Shown here: positions 1-4,790 of the stretch, one piece after another
How positions within the stretch are numbered: the stretch's first letter is position 1
Layout: each line of letters opens with the position of its first letter
Source of the DNA: Thermoleophilia bacterium
Lineage (GTDB): Bacteria > Actinomycetota > Thermoleophilia > Miltoncostaeales > Miltoncostaeaceae
Reading direction: 5' to 3'
DNA length: 9,039 bases
Assembly: GCA_016463385.1 (NCBI GenBank)
Contig: JAEMRL010000078.1
Span: forward strand, 1 to 9,039
Notes under the pieces: generated by a model
Told to the model about the DNA's origin: nothing
What the model saw: the letters and a program-made list of their open reading frames with translations, nothing else
Database searches by the model: none
Position numbers and translations under genes: made by a program

Positions 1-2
1 AC

Positions 3-1139
3 CTCAAGGACGAGACCGACAAGGACGTGCTGGTCGGGCTGGTCGAGCGCGCCGACGTGCTCGTCGAGAACTTCCGCCCCGGCGTCATGGAGCGGCTCGG
101 CCTCGGCATCGAGGAGCTGATGCGGCGCAACCCGCGCCTCGTCGTCCTCTCCATCACCGGCTTCGGCCACGACGGCCCCGAGGGCGGCCGCGCCGGCTAC
201 GACCAGATCGCCCAGGGCGAGGCGGGGCTGATGTCGCTGACGGGCTCCGGTCCCGACGACCCGCAGCGGGTCGGCGTACCCATCGCGGACCTGCTCTCGG
301 GCATGTACGGCGCCTACGGCGTCCTCGCCGCGCTCCACGAGCGCGAGCGCACCGGCAAGGGCACGGTCGTGCGTACGTCGCTGCTCGCGTCGGTCGTCGG
401 CGTGCACGCCTTCCAGGGCACCCGGTGGACCGTCGCCGGCCAGGTCGGCCAGGCCCAGGGCAACCACCACCCCTCCATCGCGCCGTACGGGCTGTTCCGC
501 TGCCGCGACGGGGCGGTCCAGATCTCGGTCGGCTCCGAGGGCCCGCAGGTGCGGCGCCTGCAGGTCGCCCTCCGGCGCCAGGGCTTCGGCCTGTCATCCG
601 ACGGGGCGTTCGGGCCGCAGACCCGGCAGGCGGTGGTGCGCTACCAGCGCCGCGAGGGCCTGCCCGTGAGCGGCACGGCCGACGTCACGCTGCTGCGGCG
701 CCTGTCGGCGACGCGCGCCCGTCACCTGGTGGTGTTCCCGGTTCCCGGGCCGCACGCCTTCTCGAACGACTTCGGCGCGCCGCGGCACCAGGGCAGGCAC
801 GAGGGCATCGACATCCTGGCGGCCCGCGGGACGCCGGTCGTCGCCGTCGCCGACGGGGTGATCGACAGCATGAGCCGCGCCGACACCGGCCTCGGCGGCA
901 TCCGCCTCTGGCTGAAGGACGACGCCGGCACCCGCTACTACTACGCCCACCTCAGCAGCATCGCGCCCGAGCTGACGATCGGCTCGCGCGTCGCGGCGGG
1001 GCGCCGGATCGGCGCCGTCGGGCGCACGGGCGACGCCCGGGGTGGCGTCTTCCACCTGCACTTCGAGATGCATCCCGGCGGAGGCCGGGCGGTGAACCCC
1101 TACCCGGAGCTCTTCGACCTCGACACCGGTGGGGTCTGA
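3..1139 (+). CDS. Chimeric ORF: CaiB/BaiF CoA-transferase N-terminal half fused in frame to PG-binding + M23 peptidase (5' partial)
   Basis: The frame is open to the left edge (LKDETDKDVL precedes the first in-window ATG/GTG-type start), so the true start lies outside. Up to about 540 it reads as a family III CoA-transferase: ADVLVENFRPGVMERLGLG, then PIADLLSGMYG with the probable catalytic Asp at 288-290, then GTGKG-like and APYGLFRC segments. The domain stops at ISVGSEG, where this roughly 400-residue family normally continues for about 150 more residues. From about 540 the frame becomes a PG_binding_1 domain (VRRLQVAL, DGAFGPQTRQAVVRYQ), then an M23/LytM peptidase with a full zinc site: His 798-800 and Asp 810-812 (HEGID), His 948-950 (YYAHL), His 1053-1055 and 1059-1061 (HLHFE). 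M23 hydrolases are normally exported, but no signal peptide can precede the PG-binding domain here. A working bifunctional enzyme is therefore unlikely. It is either a recombination scar or a mis-join. Domain calls are firm; the biological reality of the join is not. Confidence 0.85.
   Translation, partial: LKDETDKDVLVGLVERADVLVENFRPGVMERLGLGIEELMRRNPRLVVLSITGFGHDGPEGGRAGYDQIAQGEAGLMSLTGSGPDDPQRVGVPIADLLSGMYGAYGVLAALHERERTGKGTVVRTSLLASVVGVHAFQGTRWTVAGQVGQAQGNHHPSIAPYGLFRCRDGAVQISVGSEGPQVRRLQVALRRQGFGLSSDGAFGPQTRQAVVRYQRREGLPVSGTADVTLLRRLSATRARHLVVFPVPGPHAFSNDFGAPRHQGRHEGIDILAARGTPVVAVADGVIDSMSRADTGLGGIRLWLKDDAGTRYYYAHLSSIAPELTIGSRVAAGRRIGAVGRTGDARGGVFHLHFEMHPGGGRAVNPYPELFDLDTGGV
540..575 (+). 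other. Junction between CoA-transferase and peptidoglycan-hydrolase coding sequence
   Basis: The encoded stretch GSEGPQVRRLQ can be read as either parent. CoA-transferases of this family commonly have a G-(N/S)-(D/E)-x-QWRRLC-like segment here, and PG-binding domains commonly start with GSRGPQVRRLQ-like residues. A short shared coding stretch is therefore plausible at exactly this point, as expected for illegitimate recombination at microhomology or for a short-k-mer assembly mis-join. Frame and base composition do not change across it. The exact breakpoint cannot be fixed from one sequence. Confidence 0.6.
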
Positions 1140-1261
1140 GGGGCGACGCAGGCCGATGCGGCGCCCTCGCAGCAGCCCTCCACGATCCGCCCGCACGACG
1201 AGCAGACCGCCTTCGCCCTGATCTCCAGCAGCGGCGCGGCGCAGAGGGGGCAGAGGTCCAT
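1100..1261 (-). CDS. Small zinc-ribbon-like protein (53 aa)
   Basis: Read on the minus strand from ATG at 1261, this gives 53 residues beginning MDLCPLCAAPLLEIRAKAVC. Two knuckles are visible, C4-x2-C7 and C20-x2-C23, the usual four ligands of a small zinc ribbon. Further Cys lie at 30, 31 and 38 (GCCEG). The order CPLC, LLEIR, CxxCG, CCEG resembles short conserved bacterial proteins of unknown function that I recall as a zinc-ribbon group. Function is unknown; a nucleic-acid or protein-binding role is only a guess. The 3' end overlaps the M23 coding end by 40 bp, tail to tail. A longer frame exists upstream of this ATG, but it runs antisense through the DGPF gene and lacks family features, so I chose the ATG next to the first Cys pair. 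No clear ribosome binding site precedes it. Confidence 0.62.
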   Translation of the reverse strand: MDLCPLCAAPLLEIRAKAVCSSCGRIVEGCCEGAASACVAPQTPPVSRSKSSG

Positions 1262-1336
1262 GCACCCAGGGTAGACGTGCCCGCGGACGTGTTTGGACGC
1301 CCGGACACCCGTCTGATTGGCTCGTTTCCTCGCGGC

Positions 1337-1363
1337 TGTCGATTTCCGCGCCCGCCGTTCGTC
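1337..1363 (+). promoter_or_regulatory. ECF42-type promoter (-35 TGTCGA, -10 CGTC)
   Basis: TGTCGA at 1337-1342 and CGTC at 1360-1363 are separated by 17 nt, upstream of the DGPF-sigma operon. From memory, TGTCGA with CGA/TC is the promoter signature reported for ECF42 sigma factors, which autoregulate DGPF-containing operons. Transcription would start near 1370, leaving a leader of about 24 nt that contains GAGGAGG at 1382-1388. The match is seen directly; recognition by the downstream sigma factor is inferred. Confidence 0.7.
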
Positions 1364-1393
1364 TGAGGGGCGACCAACCACGAGGAGGACGCG

Positions 1394-1738
1394 ATGAAGT
1401 ACATGATGCTCATCCACCACGGGCCGGACGTGGGCGACTTCGACCAGCTCCCCGACGAGGAGCGCCAGGCGGTGATCGCCGCATGGACGGCGATCCGCGA
1501 GACGCCGGGCGTCACCCCGGGGCAGCACCTGAACGCCCCCGAGACCGCGACCACCGTGCGCGTGCACGATGGCGAGACGCTGGTCACCGACGGCCCCTTC
1601 GCCGAGACCAAGGACGCCATCGGCGGCTACCTGCTGTTCGAGGCGGACGACCTCGACGCCGCGCTGGAGCTGGCGGCGCGCATCCCCGCGGCCCGCACCG
1701 GCGGTGCGGTGGAGGTGCGTCCGATCGTGGAGTGGTAG
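1394..1738 (+). CDS. DGPF-domain (YCII-related) protein
   Basis: This is a 114-residue protein of the DGPF/YCII-related family, an alpha/beta ferredoxin-like fold of unresolved biochemical role. It opens with MKYMMLIHHGP and carries the signature DGPFAETKD at residues 66-74, followed by GGYLLFEADDLDAALELAARIP, typical of the family's C-terminal half. Length is normal. GAGGAGG at 1382-1388 sits 5 nt before the ATG and fixes the start. Genes of this family are characteristically found with ECF42 sigma factors, as here: the sigma frame begins inside its last codons. They have been suspected of modulating the partner sigma factor or serving its stress response, but I know of no settled mechanism. 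The TGTCGA/CGTC promoter upstream suggests it is a target of that sigma factor. Confidence 0.93.
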   Translation: MKYMMLIHHGPDVGDFDQLPDEERQAVIAAWTAIRETPGVTPGQHLNAPETATTVRVHDGETLVTDGPFAETKDAIGGYLLFEADDLDAALELAARIPAARTGGAVEVRPIVEW

Positions 1739-2919
1739 AGCCTCTCGAGGCGGTCTTCCGCGAGCGCTGGGGGCGCATCCTCGCCGCCCTGACCGGCCTC
1801 TTCGGCGACGTCGATCTCGCCGAGGAGGCCGCTCAGGAGGCCTTCGCGATCGCGGCCGAGCGCTGGCCGCGCGACGGTGTCCCCGCCCATCCCGGGGCGT
1901 GGCTCGTCACCACGGCACGCAACCGGGCCCTCGACCGGCTGCGACGCGACCGGACCCTGGCCGCGAAGCTCCGCCTGCTGCCGGTGCCCGAGGCGGCCGA
2001 GGATCCCCTCGAGGCCACCGACTTCCCCGACGAGCGCCTCGAGCTGATCTTCACCTGCTGCCATCCGGCGCTCGCCACCGAGGCCCAGGTCGCGCTCACC
2101 CTCCGCACGCTCGGAGGCCTCACCACGACCGAGATCGCGCGGGCCTTCCTCGTGCCCGAGCCGACGATGGCCCAGCGCCTCGTCCGCGCCAAGCGCAAGA
2201 TCGCCGCCGCCGGCATCCCCTTCCGGGTGCCGCCCGGCCACCTGCTGCCCGAGCGCCTCACGGCGGTCCTGGCGGTCGTCTACCTGATCTTCAACGAGGG
2301 CTACGCCGGCCGGGTCGATCTGGCCGGGGAGGCCATCCGGCTCGGGCGGGCGCTGACCGAGCTGATGCCGGACGAGCCGGAGGCGCACGGGCTGCTCGCG
2401 CTGATGCTGCTGCACGACGCCCGGCGCGAGGCGCGCATGCGCGACGGCGAGCTGGTGCTGCTGGCCGACCAGGACCGGGCGCTCTGGGACGCGGGCCGCA
2501 TCGCCGACGGGCGCGCCGCGCTCGAGCGCGCGCTGGCGCGCGGCGGACGCGGGCCCCACGTCGTGCAGGCGGCGATCGCGTCGCTGCACCTCGACGACCC
2601 CCGCGACTGGGCGCAGATCGCCGCGCTCTACGGCGAGCTCTCCCGCACCACCCGCTCGCCGGTGGTGGAGCTCAACCGCGCCGTCGCCGTGGCCGAGGCC
2701 GAGGGGCCGGAGGCCGGGCTGGCCATCGCGGACGCGCTCGCGCTCGGTGGCTACCGCTACCTGCACACCACCCGGGCCGAGCTGCTGCGCCGGCTCGGGC
2801 GCACCGGCGAGGCGCGCGCGGCGCTGCTGCGGGCGCGCGCGCTGACGGCCGACGGCGCCGAGATGCGTCTGCTGGAGCGCCGCCTCGCGGAGCTCGACGC
2901 GGCATCACCTCCCGGCTGA
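1732..2919 (+). CDS. ECF42-type RNA polymerase sigma factor with C-terminal extension
   Basis: From GTG at 1732 this gives 395 residues, the usual size for ECF42 sigma factors and about twice a minimal ECF. The start overlaps the DGPF stop by 7 nt, which implies translational coupling; the only GGAGG (1711-1715) lies rather far upstream, so the start is moderately sure. Sigma2 covers about residues 5-80 (DLAEEAAQEAFAIAAERW, HPGAWLVTTARNRALDRLRR). Sigma4 covers about 113-160 (VALTLRTLGGLTTTEIARAF, then MAQRLVRAKRKI). FTCCHPAL at 107-114 and VYLIFNEGYAG at 183-193 are group hallmarks. Residues about 200-390 are helical with TPR-like repeats, the extension thought to replace a separate anti-sigma factor in controlling activity. 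No anti-sigma gene is present. It likely transcribes its own operon. Confidence 0.92.
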   Translation: MVEPLEAVFRERWGRILAALTGLFGDVDLAEEAAQEAFAIAAERWPRDGVPAHPGAWLVTTARNRALDRLRRDRTLAAKLRLLPVPEAAEDPLEATDFPDERLELIFTCCHPALATEAQVALTLRTLGGLTTTEIARAFLVPEPTMAQRLVRAKRKIAAAGIPFRVPPGHLLPERLTAVLAVVYLIFNEGYAGRVDLAGEAIRLGRALTELMPDEPEAHGLLALMLLHDARREARMRDGELVLLADQDRALWDAGRIADGRAALERALARGGRGPHVVQAAIASLHLDDPRDWAQIAALYGELSRTTRSPVVELNRAVAVAEAEGPEAGLAIADALALGGYRYLHTTRAELLRRLGRTGEARAALLRARALTADGAEMRLLERRLAELDAASPPG

Positions 2920-2924
2920 CCGGG
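2911..2924 (+). terminator. Weak GC hairpin across the sigma-factor stop
   Basis: CCCGG (2911-2915), loop CTGA (2916-2919, holding the stop codon) and CCGGG (2920-2924) form a perfect 5-bp stem. No T-run follows. It could slow transcription at the end of the sigma operon, but so short a GC stem is expected by chance in this base composition. Confidence 0.2.
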
Positions 2925-2972
2925 CCGGTCGCGTAGTAATCCGCAACCCGATTCACGGCGTTCTGCCCATGA

Positions 2973-2994
2973 GTGATACCCAGGGGGGTATTAC
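2973..2994 (+). promoter_or_regulatory. CsoR/CstR-family operator-like inverted repeat upstream of SQR
   Basis: The half-sites GTGATACCC (2973-2981) and GGGTATTAC (2986-2994) flank AGGG and match as an inverted repeat at 8 of 9 positions. The core, ATACCCAGGGGGGTAT (2976-2991), has the TACCC...GGGTA plus G-tract form of operators bound by CsoR-family repressors such as copper sensor CsoR and persulfide sensor CstR. CstR is known to control sulfide:quinone oxidoreductase genes in staphylococci, matching the gene 74 nt downstream. A poor -35-like TTCACG at 2952-2957 with a -10-like TGATAC at 2974-2979 (16-nt spacing) would place the operator over the -10. The repeat is seen; the regulator's identity is inferred and no such gene lies in this window. 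Confidence 0.65.
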
Positions 2995-3001
2995 GGTGGG
3001 G

Positions 3002-3039
3002 GGACCAGCCGGTCCGGGTGCGCCGTCGCTGTGACGGCG
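3002..3039 (+). promoter_or_regulatory. Structured leader of the SQR transcript: two tandem hairpins
   Basis: Between the operator and the SQR start, GGACC (3002-3006) pairs with GGTCC (3011-3015) over a 4-nt loop. CGCCGTC (3021-3027) pairs perfectly with GACGGCG (3033-3039) over a 5-nt loop. Both would be in the leader if transcription starts near 2985. They could affect mRNA stability or ribosome access, but they match no riboswitch I recognise. Confidence 0.3.
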
Positions 3040-3067
3040 GTCCGCCGGCGATGAGATCGGGGGGCGC

Positions 3068-4531
3068 ATGGCGCGTGTCGTCATCCTGGGCGCGGGGGTC
3101 TCGGGTCACACCGCGGCCCTCCGGCTGCGGCGCATGCTGGGCCGCCGCGGAGATCACGAGGTGGTCGTCGTCACGCCGAACGCGAACTGGAACTGGATCC
3201 CGTCGAACATCTGGGTCGGCGTCGGTCAGATGCCGCGCGAGAAGGTGGTGTTCCCCCTCGCGCCCGTCTACGAGAAGACCGGCGTCGAGTTCCATCAGGC
3301 GCGGGCGATGGCGATCCGCCCCGAGGGCGACGGCGAGAGCGATCAGGGCGCGGTCGATGTCGAGTACACCGACCCCGGGCGGCCCGGCGAGACCGCCCGC
3401 CTGCGGTACGACTACCTGATCAACGCCACCGGCCCCAAGCTCAACTTCGGCGCGACCCCCGGCCTCGGCCCCGACGGGCACACCGTCTCGGTGTGCACCG
3501 CCGACCACGCCATCGCCGCGGCCGAGGACCTGCGGGCGACCATCGAGCGCCTGAAGGCCGGTGAGCCCCAGACCCTCGTGATCGGCGTCGGTCACGGCAT
3601 GTGCACCTGCGAGGGGGCGGCGTTCGAGTACGCCTTCAACGTCGAGCACCAGCTGCGCGAGGCCGGCGTGCGCGACCTCGCCGAGGTCGTCTACCTCACC
3701 AACGAGCGCGAGCTCGGCGACTTCGGCGTGGGCGGCATGACCTTCGAGCAGCAGGGCTTCGTCACCACCAGCGCCCTCTGGACCGCCTCGATCTTCCGCG
3801 AGCGGGGCGTCAACGCCATCCTCGGCGCCCACGTGCAGCGGGTGGAGGAGGGCGTGATCCACTACGAGCAGCTCGACGGCACGACGCACGAGCTGGCCTT
3901 CGACTTCGCCATGCTCCTGCCGCCGTTCCGGGGCCAGGAGATCACGGCATACGACCGCGCAGGCGAGGAGATCACCGACCGGGTGTTCGCGCCGAGCGGA
4001 TTCATGAAGGTCGACGCCGACTACACGCCCAAGGACTACGAGGCCTGGCGCGCGGAGGACTGGCCGACGACCTACGAGAGCCCGGCCTACGCGAACGTGT
4101 TCGCGGTGGGGATCGCCTTCGCCCCGCCGCACGCCATCTCGCGGCCGGCCAAGAGCCCGTCCGGCACCGTCATCGCGCCCGCCCCGCCCCGCACCGGCAT
4201 GCCCTCGGGGATCATGGGCCGCACCGTCGCGGCCACGATCGCCGATCGCATCAAGAGCGGCGACTCCGCAACCGCCCACACCGCCTCGATGGCCCGGATG
4301 GGCGCCGGGTGCATCGCCTCGGCCGGCACCGGGATGCTGTCGGGGAGCGCCGCCGGCATGACGATGTACCCCGTCGTCCCCGACTATCAGCGGTTCCCCG
4401 GCTCGGGCCGCGATCTGCGCCACACCAAGGGCGAGCTCGGCCTGGCGGGCCACTGGACCAAGGTGCTGTTGCACCACCTGTTCATCTACAAGGCCAAGGC
4501 GCGGGCGATGTGGTGGCTGATCCCCGAATGA
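3068..4531 (+). CDS. sqr: Sulfide:quinone oxidoreductase-like FAD protein
   Basis: This is a 487-residue two-dinucleotide-binding-domain flavoprotein. VVILGAGVSGHTAA (4-17) is the FAD-binding GxGxxG motif, YDYLINATGP (114-123) the second FAD contact, and ANVFAVGIAFAPPH (342-355) the C-terminal FAD segment. Three Cys fall where SQRs carry their redox/persulfide cysteines: C143 (SVCTADHA), C181 in CTCEGAAFEYAF and C415 (GAGCIASAGTG). The tail ending HLFIYKAKARAMWWLIPE is typical of one SQR-like group known from thermophiles and actinobacteria. Expected chemistry is oxidation of sulfide to polysulfide or persulfide with electrons passed to membrane quinone, at the cytoplasmic face. The start follows a GGGGGG run (3059-3064), a modest ribosome site. 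The CsoR-type operator upstream supports a sulfur role. Substrate is inferred from family; other sulfur or quinone reductions are possible. Confidence 0.85.
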   Translation: MARVVILGAGVSGHTAALRLRRMLGRRGDHEVVVVTPNANWNWIPSNIWVGVGQMPREKVVFPLAPVYEKTGVEFHQARAMAIRPEGDGESDQGAVDVEYTDPGRPGETARLRYDYLINATGPKLNFGATPGLGPDGHTVSVCTADHAIAAAEDLRATIERLKAGEPQTLVIGVGHGMCTCEGAAFEYAFNVEHQLREAGVRDLAEVVYLTNERELGDFGVGGMTFEQQGFVTTSALWTASIFRERGVNAILGAHVQRVEEGVIHYEQLDGTTHELAFDFAMLLPPFRGQEITAYDRAGEEITDRVFAPSGFMKVDADYTPKDYEAWRAEDWPTTYESPAYANVFAVGIAFAPPHAISRPAKSPSGTVIAPAPPRTGMPSGIMGRTVAATIADRIKSGDSATAHTASMARMGAGCIASAGTGMLSGSAAGMTMYPVVPDYQRFPGSGRDLRHTKGELGLAGHWTKVLLHHLFIYKAKARAMWWLIPE

Positions 4532-4716
4532 ACGCACCCGACCACGTTGCCGAGCCGAAGGGCAGGACGATGCTCGAACAGGACCCCTCCATCCGCCACG
4601 CCCCGCTGCCGACGCGCAAGACCCTGCGCCGGCGGCGCAACCCGCTGATCCAGCTCTACCGCTTCGCCCTCCTCAACAGCCGGATGGCCTATATCGCGCT
4701 GCGCGGCCACAAGTAG
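4528..4716 (+). CDS. Small basic protein coupled to SQR (62 aa, unknown)
   Basis: The ATG at 4528 overlaps the SQR stop in an ATGA arrangement, so translation is probably coupled. The product has 62 residues. An internal ATG at 4570, preceded by GGGCAGGA, could give a 48-residue form. After a polar N-terminus comes a dense basic block (TRKTLRRRRNP, about 29-39), then an amphipathic or hydrophobic stretch, LIQLYRFALLNSRMAYIALRG. This looks like a peripheral membrane anchor rather than a full transmembrane span. I recognise no characterised family. Because SQR works at the membrane on quinone, a docking or partner role is an attractive but unproven inference. A strong hairpin begins two bases after its stop, so it is the last gene of the unit. 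Confidence 0.7.
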   Translation: MNAPDHVAEPKGRTMLEQDPSIRHAPLPTRKTLRRRRNPLIQLYRFALLNSRMAYIALRGHK

Positions 4717-4717
4717 C

Positions 4718-4743
4718 CGCGGCGGGCCGGGGGCCCGTCCGCG
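4718..4743 (+). terminator. GC-rich hairpin ending the SQR unit
   Basis: CGCGGCGGGCC (4718-4728) pairs with GGCCCG plus CCGCG (4732-4743) over a GGG loop, an 11-bp stem with one bulged T at 4738. It starts two bases after the small protein's stop. No T-tract follows, as is common for terminator-like stems in very GC-rich actinobacteria. Intrinsic termination is plausible, not shown. Confidence 0.5.
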
Positions 4744-4774
4744 CGGATGACGTGAGCCGGGCGCCGCGGACGCC

Positions 4775-4780
4775 TATGAT
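4775..4780 (+). promoter_or_regulatory. -10 element TATGAT for pyruvate kinase
   Basis: TATGAT is a near-consensus -10 hexamer standing out in GC-rich surroundings, 10 nt before the ATG at 4791. Transcription would begin at or within a few bases of the start codon, giving a leaderless or near-leaderless mRNA. This also explains the absence of a ribosome binding site. No convincing -35 hexamer is present at the usual distance. Confidence 0.5.
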
Positions 4781-4790
4781 CGCCCGCGGC

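Noticed and set aside
862..867. Other TGTCGA/TCGACA hexamers (for example inside the M23 and pyruvate kinase genes) as further ECF42 promoters
   Set aside because: They are inside coding sequence and lack the paired -10 element upstream of a gene; the hexamer is common by chance here.
1483..1731. A longer N-terminus for the sigma factor starting inside the DGPF gene
   Set aside because: The added residues are an out-of-frame reading of the DGPF gene and precede the normal start of sigma region 2; GTG at 1732 gives the family length.
2969..3034. A 21-codon ATG frame (MSDTQGG...) upstream of SQR, possibly an upstream leader peptide
   Set aside because: It has no ribosome binding site, runs straight through the operator repeat, and its low-complexity Gly/Pro content looks like chance in GC-rich DNA.
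2672..4537. A 621-codon minus-strand frame opposite SQR
   Set aside because: Long antisense frames are expected in GC-rich genes; its sequence is His/Arg/Gly-rich without family features, while the plus strand encodes a clear SQR.
4752..4790. A 13-residue extension of pyruvate kinase from GTG 4752
   Set aside because: It is not conserved in the family, lacks a ribosome site and spans the TATGAT promoter element.
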